Assembly (NCBI RefSeq): GCF_042680685.1
Contig: NZ_JBHUEA010000013.1
Span: forward strand, 1 to 64,000
DNA length: 64,000 nt
Source: Amnibacterium endophyticum
GTDB taxonomy: Bacteria > Actinomycetota > Actinomycetes > Actinomycetales > Microbacteriaceae
Direction of reading: 5' to 3'
The translations under genes and the position numbers were made by a program. Below the pieces are notes generated by a model. The model worked only from the letters and a program-made list of their open reading frames with translations, was not told where the DNA came from and searched no databases. Position 1 is the first letter of the stretch. Every line of letters starts with the position of its first letter. Of this stretch, positions 1-7,286 are shown one piece after another.

Positions 1-528
1 GCGACGGCTGCCGCGACGACCGCACCCGCGACGAGCGCGGTCAGCTCGAGCGCCGGCAGCACGACGAGCGGCGACGAGCAGCCACACGGCGGCGACCGCG
101 GCCGTCGACGTGCCGGTGTGCGCCACGACGGCCGCCGGCGCGATCCCGAGCACCGCGGTCGCGAGCGCCGAGGCGACCCGTCCGCAGCCGTGCCGGCGCA
201 GCAGCAGCCAGAGGAGCAGGGCCTGGGCCGCGGCGAGCAGCAGCATCGCCGTGGCCGCCGCGGCGAGCACCGTGCCGCCCTGGAGCGCCTGCAGGGCGTG
301 GAGCAGCAGGCCGAGCTGGACCCGTCCGGCCGCGAGCGGAGCCCACGGCGCGCCGCCCGCCCCGCCCGGCAGCCCCGCGAGCCACGCCGCGGCGAGGTCG
401 AACCGCGCGGGGCCGGCCGGCAGGCGCTGGGCGGCCGGCGAGGCGACCTGGACGGCGACCAGCGCGTCGAGCAGCAGCCCGAGCGACAGGACGTCGGCCA
501 GGATCCGTCGCTGCGGCTCAGCCCTCAT
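1..528 (-). CDS. Hydrophobic membrane protein, C-terminus beyond left edge, possible frameshift
   Basis: An ATG at 528 opens a frame that overlaps the end of dinB by 11 bases and is very hydrophobic: LADVLSLGLLLDALVAVQ near the start, then LLLHALQALQ, TVLAAAATAMLLLAAAQALLLWLLL and VASALATAVLGIAPAAVVAH, i.e. at least three or four membrane segments. From about residue 153 (near base 69) the frame turns arginine-rich, while the frame one base away reads as another hydrophobic run (LVVLPALELTALVAGAVV). That pattern suggests a one-base indel or a sequencing error. The general look recalls the membrane part of family-39-type glycosyltransferases, but no diagnostic motif is visible, so the function is left open. 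Confidence 0.5.
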   Translation of the reverse strand, partial: MRAEPQRRILADVLSLGLLLDALVAVQVASPAAQRLPAGPARFDLAAAWLAGLPGGAGGAPWAPLAAGRVQLGLLLHALQALQGGTVLAAAATAMLLLAAAQALLLWLLLRRHGCGRVASALATAVLGIAPAAVVAHTGTSTAAVAAVWLLVAARRAAGARADRARRGCGRRGSRR

Positions 529-1768
529 CGCCGAGCCGCTCCCGGGGAGCGCGCCGCGGGGCGATCAGCGCAGCCGGCTGCACGGCGCCCCGACCGAATC
601 GCAGGACCGCCCGGTCCGCGGCCTGCTCAGCGCCGCGCCACTGCTCGTCGTCGCTCCAGAGCCCCGGCATCTCCCCGTCGGCGTCGACCAGCTGCTCGCC
701 GCGGGTGCCGAGCAGCCGCACCGCGCGGCCGCGCAGGTCCGCGGCCTGCAGCAGCTGGACCGTCTCCTCGTGGATGCGCCGCGCGAGGTCGGTCGGCTCG
801 GCGAGCGTGCGCGACCGGGTGATGGTCGTGAAGTCCGCGAAGCGCACCTTCAGCGCGATCGTGCGGGCGCGGTAGCCGCCCTGCCGCAGCCGCACGGCGA
901 CGCGGTCCGCCTGGTCGAGCAGCTCCCGCCGCAGCGCGCCCAAGTCCGCGACGTCCTCGTGGAACGTGTTCTCGTGCCCGATGCTCTTCTCGGTGCGGCT
1001 CGTGTGCACGCGTCGTGCGTCCCGCCCCCACGCGAGGTCGTGCAGCTTGGCACCGGCGCCGGGACCGAGCCAGGACGTCAGCACGGCGGGCGGGGTCTCG
1101 GCCAGGTCGCGGACGGTTCGGACGCCCCGGCGCTGCAGGGCGTCGCGGGTGGCGGGCCCGACGCCCCAGAGCGCGTCGATCGGCAGCGGGTGCAGGAACT
1201 CGAGGGTCGCCTCCGGGGGCACGACGAGCAGCCCGTCGGGCTTCGAGCGCGTGGAGGCGAGCTTCGCGATGAACTTCGTCGCCCCGGCCCCGACCGAGCA
1301 GGTGAGCCCGGTCTCCTTCCGCACCCGGGCGCGCAGGTCGGCCGCGATCACGGCGGGCGGGCCGAAGAGCCGCACCGATCCCGCGACGTCGAGGAAGGCC
1401 TCGTCGATCGACAGCGGCTCGACCCGCGGCGTGACGTCCCGGAAGATCCGCATGACCTCCGCCGACGCGTCGCGGTACTTCGCGAAGTGGGGCCTGAGGA
1501 CCACGGCCTGCGGGCACAGCCGGAGCGCTCGCGCGACGGGCATGGCGCTGCGCACCCCGAACCGGCGGGCGGCGTAGTTGGCGCTCGTGACGACGCCCCG
1601 CCCGCCCTCGTGCCCGATCACGACGGGGCGGTGCACGAGCTCGGGGTGCTCGAGCAGCTCGACGGAGGCGAAGAACGCGTCCATGTCGACGTGCAGCACC
1701 GTGGCGCGGGAGCTGTCGACGTCAGCCGCGGACACCTGCCGCTCCCCCTGCCCGCCCTTGCTGACCAC
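518..1768 (-). CDS. dinB: DNA polymerase IV (Y-family translesion polymerase)
   Basis: 416-residue Y-family polymerase, the usual length. Seen near the N-terminus: LHVDMDAFFASVELLEHP, which carries the first metal-binding Asp, and further on EPLSIDEAFLDVAGS with the catalytic Asp-Glu pair. GVGPATRDALQRRGVRTVRDL is the helix-hairpin-helix of the thumb, and the little-finger domain follows. It copies past lesions with low fidelity. The open frame extends upstream to 1990, but that extension is arginine-rich shadow of the neighbouring gene. GTG 1768 is chosen because GAGAAT lies 6 bases before it and the conserved fold begins shortly after. The last 11 bases overlap the next minus-strand gene. 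The C-terminus ends in arginine-rich sequence with no obvious clamp-binding motif. Confidence 0.93.
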   Translation of the reverse strand: MVSKGGQGERQVSAADVDSSRATVLHVDMDAFFASVELLEHPELVHRPVVIGHEGGRGVVTSANYAARRFGVRSAMPVARALRLCPQAVVLRPHFAKYRDASAEVMRIFRDVTPRVEPLSIDEAFLDVAGSVRLFGPPAVIAADLRARVRKETGLTCSVGAGATKFIAKLASTRSKPDGLLVVPPEATLEFLHPLPIDALWGVGPATRDALQRRGVRTVRDLAETPPAVLTSWLGPGAGAKLHDLAWGRDARRVHTSRTEKSIGHENTFHEDVADLGALRRELLDQADRVAVRLRQGGYRARTIALKVRFADFTTITRSRTLAEPTDLARRIHEETVQLLQAADLRGRAVRLLGTRGEQLVDADGEMPGLWSDDEQWRGAEQAADRAVLRFGRGAVQPAALIAPRRAPRERLGDEG

Positions 1769-1774
1769 GCCCCC

Positions 1775-1780
1775 ATTCTC
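1775..1780 (-). promoter_or_regulatory. Candidate -10 (GAGAAT) for leaderless dinB
   Basis: GAGAAT on the minus strand, 6 bases before GTG 1768, with no Shine-Dalgarno between. Weaker than the TANNNT sites elsewhere in the window because the first base is G. Confidence 0.35.
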
Positions 1781-1818
1781 GCGGCTCGCGCCGACAGGCG
1801 CCCGCCGTGCGGCGCGCC

Positions 1819-2319
1819 TCAGACGACCCGGAGGGCCTTCACCATCTCGAGCTCGAGCGAGGGCGGGGTCAGCGGGTAGGGGCTGGTCCGGCCGGTCATC
1901 ACGAAGCCGCGCGAGGCGTAGGCGGCGATCGCGCGCGGGTTGCGCTCGTTCACCTCGAGCCGCAGCTGGTCGCCCTGCCGGGCCGCCCACTCCTCGACCC
2001 CGTCGAGCAGCGCGTCCGTCACCCCGGCGCGCCGACCGCGCGCGCGCGGGGTCACGTAGACCCCGACCAGCGTCGCGACGCCCTCCGTGACGACGCCGCC
2101 CATCGTGCCGAGCAGCGCGCCGCCCGGAGCCTCGGCGACCAGGCGGACCCCCGAGGCGCGCCCGCGGGCCTGACGCCGCCAGTGCGACTCGGGATGCCGG
2201 CGGGCCGCCTCGAGCGTCTCGAGGTAGGCGATCGGGGTGTCCGCCAGCATCTCGAGCCGCAGGTCCCGCACGCGCGGCCAGTCCTGCTCCACGGTGGTCC
2301 GCACCCGGAAGGCGATCAT
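1819..2319 (-). CDS. GNAT-family N-acetyltransferase
   Basis: 166 residues. The acetyl-CoA binding region reads LVGVYVTPRARGRRAGVTDALLDGV, matching the V-x-P-x-x-R-G-x-G/A motif of the family, followed by LEVNERNPRAIAAYASRGF and the usual C-terminal strand. The substrate cannot be told from sequence. The ATG at 2319 overlaps the stop of the methyltransferase upstream by four bases (ATGA), so it is translationally coupled to the polyketide-lipid operon and may act on its product, on the polyketide starter, or only be co-transcribed. Confidence 0.85.
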   Translation of the reverse strand: MIAFRVRTTVEQDWPRVRDLRLEMLADTPIAYLETLEAARRHPESHWRRQARGRASGVRLVAEAPGGALLGTMGGVVTEGVATLVGVYVTPRARGRRAGVTDALLDGVEEWAARQGDQLRLEVNERNPRAIAAYASRGFVMTGRTSPYPLTPPSLELEMVKALRVV

Positions 2320-2870
2320 CGAGCGGCCGCCGCCCGCAGCGCGCGCTCCTCCGCCGGGATGCGGAAGCCGAGCAGCAGCACCGCGTTCAGCACGGTGAAG
2401 ACGAGCGCGGTGAGCCACGCGGTCCCGGCGAGCGGCAGCACCACGCCCTCGACCGCGACGACGACGTAGTTCGGGTGCGGCAGGAACCGGTAGGGCCCGC
2501 GACGGACGAGCGGCAGGCCCGGTACGACGACGATCCGGGTGTTCCAGCGGTGCCCGAGCGAGCCGATGCACCACCAGCGCAGCCCCTGGCAGGCGAGCGC
2601 GAGCACCGCGGCCGGGACGGACAGGGTCGTGATGAACGGGCGCCCGGCGAGCAGCGGCTCGAGCGCGCACGCGACGATGAGGCCCGTGTGCAGCGCCACC
2701 ATGGGCGGGAAGTGCCCCTGACCCGCCTCGACGCCGCCGCGCGCGAAGGCCCAGCGCGCGTTCCGCGTGGAGACGACCAGCTCGACGACGCGCTCCGCCG
2801 CAGTGCCCGCGAGCAGCGCGGCGTAGGCCGCGTAGGCGAGCCACCAGCCGGGGGCGCCGGCCTCGATCAC
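2316..2870 (-). CDS. Isoprenylcysteine carboxyl methyltransferase-family membrane protein
   Basis: 184 residues with several membrane helices (WWLAYAAYAALLAGTA, ALHTGLIVACALEPLL, VPAAVLALACQGLRWW) and the family signature LGHRWNTRIVVVPG followed by GPYRFLPHPNYVVVAVE, the SAM-binding region of ICMT-type methyltransferases. Bacterial members encoded beside type III polyketide synthases, such as BpsB of Bacillus subtilis, O-methylate the pyrone or resorcinol product; that role is inferred here. GTG 2870 overlaps the synthase stop (GTGA), and the stop overlaps the acetyltransferase start, making a tight three-gene operon. Confidence 0.85.
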   Translation of the reverse strand: MIEAGAPGWWLAYAAYAALLAGTAAERVVELVVSTRNARWAFARGGVEAGQGHFPPMVALHTGLIVACALEPLLAGRPFITTLSVPAAVLALACQGLRWWCIGSLGHRWNTRIVVVPGLPLVRRGPYRFLPHPNYVVVAVEGVVLPLAGTAWLTALVFTVLNAVLLLGFRIPAEERALRAAAAR

Positions 2871-3946
2871 GCGGCGGCCTGCTGCGGCAGCGCCGCGCCC
2901 CAGCGCAGCAGCACCAGCTCGGCGCTGACCCCGGGGCCGAGCGCGAAGAGCAGGCCGTGGTCGCCGTCGCGGTGCTCCGCGGCGAGCTCCGCGGCGAGCA
3001 CGTGGAGCACGCCCGAGGACGACAGGTTGCCGACCTCCGCCATCGTGGCCCAGCTGCGGTCGAGGGCGTCGCCCGGCAGGTCGAGACCGCGCGTGAACGC
3101 GTCGAGCACCTTCGGACCTCCGGGGTGCGCGACCCACGCGGCGACCTCCGGCACGTCGAGCCCGTTCGCGGCGAGGAACGCGCGCACGTCCGACGCGAAG
3201 TTCGCGTCGATCACGGGTACCACCCCGGCGGACAGGATCACGCGGAACCCCGTCTCGCTCGGCCGGAACCCGATCACGTCGCGGGAGTCCGGGTAGAGGC
3301 GGCTCCGCGTCGCGACGACGGCCGGCCCCGGCGCCCGGTGCGCGTCCCCGACCAGCACCACGGCGGCGGCGCCGTCGCCGAACAGGCCGCTCGCGACGAG
3401 GTTGTCCATCGAGTCGTCGTCGCGCTGCACCGTGAGCGAGCACAGCTCGACGCTGACGAGCAGGGCGACCTCGTGCGGGTGCCCGGCGAGGTAGTCGTGC
3501 ACGCGGGCGATGCCGCTCGCGCCCGCGACGCAGCCGAGCCCGAACATCGGCATGCGCTTCACGTCCTCCCGCAGCCCGACCAGGGGCACGAGCAGCGCGT
3601 CGACGCTCGGCGCCGAGACGCCGGTGACCGAGGTGAACACGACGAGGTCGACGTCGGCGGCGGCGACGGCCGCCCGCGTCAGCGCGTCCTCGATCGCGAC
3701 CGCGGCGAGCCGGGTCGCCTCGGCGACGAAGCGGTCGTTCGTCTGGCCGAACGTGACGGCGTCGCGGTACTGCTCGAGGGGCAGGACGAGGTGCCGCCGG
3801 TCCACGCGGGTCGCGGCGTGGAGGCGGCGGAGCAGCGCCTGGCGGACGGGATCGGCGGTGACGAGCGGCGCGATCGTCTCCGCGATCGCGGCCTGCGGGT
3901 ACACGTGGTCCGGCAGCGCCGTTCCGACGGCGGCGATGCGGGACAT
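2867..3946 (-). CDS. Type III polyketide synthase (chalcone/stilbene synthase family)
   Basis: 359 residues, a normal length. The thiolase-fold catalytic triad is intact: Cys139 in MPMFGLGCVAGASG, His274 in AAWVAHPGGPKVLDAF, and Asn307 in MAEVGNLSSSGVL. GxGPG-type C-terminal loop is present as LFALGPGVSAELVLL. Such enzymes condense a fatty acyl-CoA starter with malonyl-CoA to alkyl pyrones or alkyl resorcinols. First gene of the operon with the methyltransferase and acetyltransferase, and divergent from corA across 34 bases. ATG 3946 is supported by TACCGT 7 bases upstream and by the conserved N-terminus (SRIAAVGTALPDH). Confidence 0.92.
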   Translation of the reverse strand: MSRIAAVGTALPDHVYPQAAIAETIAPLVTADPVRQALLRRLHAATRVDRRHLVLPLEQYRDAVTFGQTNDRFVAEATRLAAVAIEDALTRAAVAAADVDLVVFTSVTGVSAPSVDALLVPLVGLREDVKRMPMFGLGCVAGASGIARVHDYLAGHPHEVALLVSVELCSLTVQRDDDSMDNLVASGLFGDGAAAVVLVGDAHRAPGPAVVATRSRLYPDSRDVIGFRPSETGFRVILSAGVVPVIDANFASDVRAFLAANGLDVPEVAAWVAHPGGPKVLDAFTRGLDLPGDALDRSWATMAEVGNLSSSGVLHVLAAELAAEHRDGDHGLLFALGPGVSAELVLLRWGAALPQQAAA

Positions 3947-3953
3947 TCTGCGA

Positions 3954-3959
3954 ACGGTA
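3954..3959 (-). promoter_or_regulatory. -10 (TACCGT) for the polyketide operon, leaderless type
   Basis: TACCGT on the minus strand ends 7 bases before ATG 3946; no Shine-Dalgarno fits in between, so transcription probably starts at or next to the start codon. Confidence 0.6.
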
Positions 3960-3966
3960 CCCGGAC

Positions 3967-3972
3967 TAGGGT
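3967..3972 (+). promoter_or_regulatory. -10 (TAGGGT) for corA, leaderless type
   Basis: TAGGGT ends 8 bases before GTG 3981. Its back-to-back partner for the polyketide operon lies only 7 bases away on the other strand, so the two polymerases must compete for the same 34-base interval. Confidence 0.6.
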
Positions 3973-3980
3973 CCGCAGCC

Positions 3981-4997
3981 GTGCCCATCATCGACAACGC
4001 GGTGTACGTGGACGGCCGCCGCACACCGGACCCCCAGGACCTCGCGCAGACGTGCGACCTGGTGCGCGAGCGCCGCGGCTTCGGCTGGATCGGGCTCTAC
4101 CGCCCGGGGAGCGATGAGCTGCAGGCGGTCGCGGACGAGTTCGGGCTGCACCCCCTGGCTGTCGAGGACGCGACGGAGGGCCACCAGCGGCCGAAGATCG
4201 AGCGCTACGGGGCCGACCGCTTCGTCGTGCTCCGCCCCGCCCGCTACCTGGACGACGAGGAGCGGGTCGACTTCGGCGAGATCGACCTGTTCCTCGGCAC
4301 CGACTTCGTCGTCGTGATCCGGCACGGGGAGGCGCCGGACCTGAAGGCGGTGCGGACGCGCCTCGAGTCGGAGCCGCGGCTGCTCGCCGCCGGCCCGATC
4401 GCGGTCCTGTACGCGGTCGCCGACCGCGTCGTCGACGACTACGCGTCGGTCGTGAAGGGCCTCGAGAACGACATCGACGAGATCGAGGACCAGCTGTTCG
4501 GCGGCGACGCCTCGGTGTCGCAGCGTATCTACGAGCTGATCGGCGAGGTGGTGACCTTTCAGCGCGCCGTCACGCCGCTCGTCGGGCTGATCGAGGAGCT
4601 GCGGAGCGACCTCGAGGGCCGGGAGCCGCTGCTCGAGGTGCGCCGCGCGCTCCGCGACGTGCTCGACCACGTGACCTCGATCGCGCAGCGGGTCGAGGAG
4701 TTCCGCGTGCTCCTGCAGAACGCGCTGACGGTGAACGCGACGCTGGTCGCGCAGCGGCAGAACGACCAGATGGAGCGGCTGACCCGCGACAGCTACGAGC
4801 AGGGCAACCAGGTGAAGAAGGTCTCCTCCTGGGCCGCGATCGGGTTCTTCCCGGCGTCCCTCGCATCGATCTGGGGCATGAACTTCAAGTACATGCCCGA
4901 GCTCGCGCTGCCGTTCGGCTACCCGCTCGCGCTGCTCGTGATGCTGACCCTCGGCGTCGTCCTCTACGTGAGCTTCAAGCGGCGCAACTGGCTGTGA
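3981..4997 (+). CDS. corA: CorA-family magnesium/cobalt transporter
   Basis: 338 residues. The long soluble N-terminal domain includes PLAVEDATEGHQRPKIERYG and a helical bundle (VVDDYASVVKGLENDIDEIE). The C-terminus has two membrane helices: the first, AAIGFFPASLASIWGMNF, ends in the selectivity motif GMN; the second is YPLALLVMLTLGVVLYVSF, closing with basic FKRRNWL as in the family. It forms a pentameric channel for Mg2+ and related divalent ions. The GTG start is preferred over upstream codons because it sits just after the -10 TAGGGT and begins the conserved sequence. A strong terminator hairpin overlaps its stop codon. Confidence 0.93.
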   Translation: MPIIDNAVYVDGRRTPDPQDLAQTCDLVRERRGFGWIGLYRPGSDELQAVADEFGLHPLAVEDATEGHQRPKIERYGADRFVVLRPARYLDDEERVDFGEIDLFLGTDFVVVIRHGEAPDLKAVRTRLESEPRLLAAGPIAVLYAVADRVVDDYASVVKGLENDIDEIEDQLFGGDASVSQRIYELIGEVVTFQRAVTPLVGLIEELRSDLEGREPLLEVRRALRDVLDHVTSIAQRVEEFRVLLQNALTVNATLVAQRQNDQMERLTRDSYEQGNQVKKVSSWAAIGFFPASLASIWGMNFKYMPELALPFGYPLALLVMLTLGVVLYVSFKRRNWL

Positions 4998-5027
4998 CCC
5001 GGGCGGTCGCCGTCGACCGCCCGGGTC
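4996..5027. terminator. Bidirectional terminator hairpin between corA and osmC-like gene
   Basis: Perfect 14-base-pair stem, GACCCGGGCGGTCG at 4996-5009 and its complement at 5014-5027, with a 4-base loop. It begins in the corA stop codon region and ends 6 bases before the stop of the convergent OsmC gene, so it can serve both. No U tract, as is common in high-GC actinobacteria. Confidence 0.75.
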
Positions 5028-5033
5028 CGCTGA

Positions 5034-5474
5034 TCAGCTGAGCGCCGCGTCCAGGGTGATCTCGACGCCGGTCAGCGCCTTGCTCACCGGGCAGCCGGCC
5101 TTCGCGGCCTGCGCGGCGCGCTCGAACCCGGCCGCGTCGAGGCCCTCGACGTCCCCGCGCACCTTCAGCACGATGCCGGTGAGCTTGAACCCGCCGGCCT
5201 GCTCGTCCGGGCCGAGCGTGACGTCCGCGGTCACCTCGAGGGACTGCGGCGTGCCGCCCTCCTCGGCGATGTTGGCGGAGAGCTGCATCGCGTAGCAGGC
5301 GCTGTGGGCGGCGGCGATCAGCTCCTCGGGGCTGGTGACGCCGCCGGCGTCCTCGGCGGCGCGGCGCGGGAACGAGACGTCGTAGGTGCCGACCTTCGAG
5401 CTGGAGAGCTCGACCTGGCCGGAGCCGTCCTGCAGGCCGCCGTCCCAGGCGGTGCGAGCGGTGCGCGTGGGCAT
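5034..5474 (-). CDS. OsmC/Ohr-family peroxiredoxin-like protein
   Basis: 146 residues. Contains the family's two reactive cysteines, in AAAHSACYAMQLS and KAGCPVSKALTG, and the OsmC-like N-terminal glycine-rich strands (TSPEELIAAAHS). Members reduce organic hydroperoxides with a dithiol partner. Chosen start ATG 5474 follows AGGAG at good spacing; an in-frame ATG at 5486 lies upstream of that site. Closest by eye to the OsmC subgroup (YhfA/OsmC) rather than Ohr. Convergent with corA across a shared terminator. Confidence 0.9.
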   Translation of the reverse strand: MPTRTARTAWDGGLQDGSGQVELSSSKVGTYDVSFPRRAAEDAGGVTSPEELIAAAHSACYAMQLSANIAEEGGTPQSLEVTADVTLGPDEQAGGFKLTGIVLKVRGDVEGLDAAGFERAAQAAKAGCPVSKALTGVEITLDAALS

Positions 5475-5518
5475 GGTGCTCCTCATGGGTCATGGGCCCG
5501 AACCGGGCCGACAGGAAC

Positions 5519-6451
5519 CTACGGCGCGGAGGCTCCCGGTATTCCGGACGCCCCGCGCAGCCGCGCGAGGCGCAGCTCCGCCTGCTGCGGAGCCGCCGCC
5601 CGGCCGAGCAGACGTCGGGTGGAGGCGAGCACCGCGCGGGTGGAGGCGACCTGCAGCCGGTCCGGCCGTCGCACGCCGAGCATCTGCCGCGCCCAGGCCG
5701 GCAGGGTCTCGGCGGCGCCCCAGAACAGCGGAGGGTAGGTGAGGGCCACCGGGTTCGGCAGCGGGGGCCGCCGGATGAACCGGACCGCGTCCCGCACGCG
5801 GTCGTCCGCGACCAGCGCGGGGCGGAACGCCTCGAGCCGCTGCTCGAGCTGCGCGACGCTGCGGGGCGGGTCGGGCACGCCCATCAGCTCGCCCGCCACC
5901 GCCCAGTCGCGCACGTAGGCGTCCGCCCCGCCCGGCACCTCGCGGCCGGAGAAGGCCTGGAAGGCGCGGAGGAACGAGTCGGCGAAGGCGATGTGCACCC
6001 AGGAGACGAGGTCGGCGTCCTGCGCGGCGTAGGCGACGGATGCGCCCGAGGAGTCCGTGTAGGTGCCGCGGACGTGCTCGTGCAGGTGCCGCACCCAGCC
6101 GCAGGCCCGCTCCGCCTGCTCGCGGGTGCCGTAGGTCGTCGTGGTGATCCAGCGGATCGTGCCGACGAGCCGGCCGAGCGGGTCCTCGCGGTACCGGGAG
6201 TGGTCGTGCACGCCCGCCATCGCGCCCGGGTGCAGCGCCTGCATCAGCAGCGCGCGCGGACCGGCCACCAGGGTCGCGATGTCCTCGTGCACCGCCCACG
6301 GCGCCGAGTCCGCGGCGAACCAGCCGGCGTCGTCGCCCTCGGACAGCGCGCGCACGTGCTCCGGGACGCCGGACGGCTGCCCCGACAGCACCTGCAGCAC
6401 CCGGCGCCGCAGGAAGTCGTCGACCAGCACCGGCCCATTGTCCGGCGCCAC
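5519..6451 (-). CDS. Oxygenase MpaB / DUF2236 family protein
   Basis: 310 residues. The N-terminal third carries the conserved block WAVHEDIATLVAGPRALLMQ, ALHPGAMAGVHDHSRYREDP and GRLVGTIRWI, and the middle has TTTYGTREQAERACGWVRHLH and VSWVHIAFADSFLRAFQ. These are features of the MpaB / latex-clearing-protein-like family (DUF2236), in which conserved histidines are thought to bind haem b. The substrate is unknown; family members cleave or oxidise isoprenoid or fatty substrates. No signal peptide is visible, so it is probably cytoplasmic or peripherally membrane-bound. The GTG at 6451 is the longest start; no clear Shine-Dalgarno was found, so a slightly later start is possible. Confidence 0.8.
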   Translation of the reverse strand: MAPDNGPVLVDDFLRRRVLQVLSGQPSGVPEHVRALSEGDDAGWFAADSAPWAVHEDIATLVAGPRALLMQALHPGAMAGVHDHSRYREDPLGRLVGTIRWITTTTYGTREQAERACGWVRHLHEHVRGTYTDSSGASVAYAAQDADLVSWVHIAFADSFLRAFQAFSGREVPGGADAYVRDWAVAGELMGVPDPPRSVAQLEQRLEAFRPALVADDRVRDAVRFIRRPPLPNPVALTYPPLFWGAAETLPAWARQMLGVRRPDRLQVASTRAVLASTRRLLGRAAAPQQAELRLARLRGASGIPGASAP

Positions 6452-6527
6452 GGCGGAGGGACTGCGCGGAGCACCGGCCTCCGGGCTCCGGCTCAGTCGG
6501 CGTGGGCGCCCTCGAGCAGTCGGAACG

Positions 6528-7145
6528 TCAGAAGTCGCCGCCGAAGTCCCCGAGGCCGCCGCCGCCCAGGTCGCCGAAGTCCCCGAAGCCGTCCGAGACG
6601 TCCTGGCCGACGTCCTGGGCGCCGTCGGCGAGATCGGTCGTCGTGTCCCCGATGCCGGGCAGCACCATCTCCGCGATCGCCGACCCGATCACCACCCCGG
6701 CGACCGTGCCGAGCATGGAGCCGCCGATCACCGTGCCGAGGCCGGGGCCGCCGCGCGGGCCGAGCGATCGCTCCATGAAGCCCGGATGCCGCATCTCGGA
6801 CCGCGTCGCGCTCCGCGCGAGGGTCCGCGGGTCGTCCGAGGCGGGCCGGTCCGTCGCCGCGGCGTGCGACGACAGGTCGTCGAACACCGCCCGGCGCTGC
6901 TGCGGCGTCAGCCGTGCGAAGGCCTCCGCGTGCACCTCCTCGACCGCGTCCGGCGGCGCGGTGCGCAGCAGGTAGCGGTAGCGCTCGACCGCCACCTCGT
7001 CCTCGTCGCGGCCCGCACCGCGGGTCGCCGGCGCGTCGTACCGCTGGCCGTACCGCGCGGACCCGTAGCCCCCGCCGTCCTGAGCGCTCCCGCCGCGGGT
7101 GTCGTCGTCGGTCAGGTAGCGCTTCAGCCTGTCCAGCAGTCCCAT
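6528..7145 (-). CDS. Hypothetical protein with glycine/aspartate-rich tail
   Basis: 205 residues. N-terminal MGLLDRLKRYL, a charged low-complexity stretch, then a helical region that reads like a domain (VEEVHAEAFARLTPQQRRAVFDDL, residues about 65-90). Then a conserved-looking PGFMERSLGPRGGPG leads into a glycine-rich hydrophobic segment (GTVIGGSMLGTVAGVVIGSAIAEM) that resembles a glycine-zipper membrane helix. The C-terminus is Gly/Asp/Phe repeats (DFGDLGGGGLGDFGGDF). I know similar unnamed proteins in Microbacteriaceae but no function. ATG 7145 follows TACGGT by 7 bases. Confidence 0.75.
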   Translation of the reverse strand: MGLLDRLKRYLTDDDTRGGSAQDGGGYGSARYGQRYDAPATRGAGRDEDEVAVERYRYLLRTAPPDAVEEVHAEAFARLTPQQRRAVFDDLSSHAAATDRPASDDPRTLARSATRSEMRHPGFMERSLGPRGGPGLGTVIGGSMLGTVAGVVIGSAIAEMVLPGIGDTTTDLADGAQDVGQDVSDGFGDFGDLGGGGLGDFGGDF

Positions 7146-7152
7146 GCCGGAG

Positions 7153-7158
7153 ACCGTA
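7153..7158 (-). promoter_or_regulatory. -10 (TACGGT), leaderless type, for the 205-residue protein
   Basis: TACGGT on the minus strand, 7 bases before ATG 7145, no Shine-Dalgarno between. Confidence 0.5.
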
Positions 7159-7250
7159 TGCAGCGCGCCCGCGACGGGGCCCCGCGGCGCCTTTCGATCC
7201 CCCATGAGGACGCACAGCGGACCGAGGGCGAGCGCACGGGAAGCGACGCC

Positions 7251-7256
7251 TAGCGT
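7251..7256 (+). promoter_or_regulatory. -10 (TAGCGT) for the F420-type oxidoreductase, leadered
   Basis: TAGCGT is followed by about 30 bases containing GAGAGGA ahead of ATG 7287, so this transcript has a conventional short leader with a Shine-Dalgarno, unlike many neighbours. Confidence 0.4.
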
Positions 7257-7286
7257 CGGAGCGGCCCCACGACGAGAGGACAGTCC

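Noticed and set aside
2867..3946. The polyketide synthase gene as a KAS III (FabH)
   Set aside because: FabH has Cys-His-Asn too, but here the surrounding motifs (MFGLGCVAGASG, HPGGPKVLDAF, GNLSSSGVL) and the partner methyltransferase fit type III synthases.
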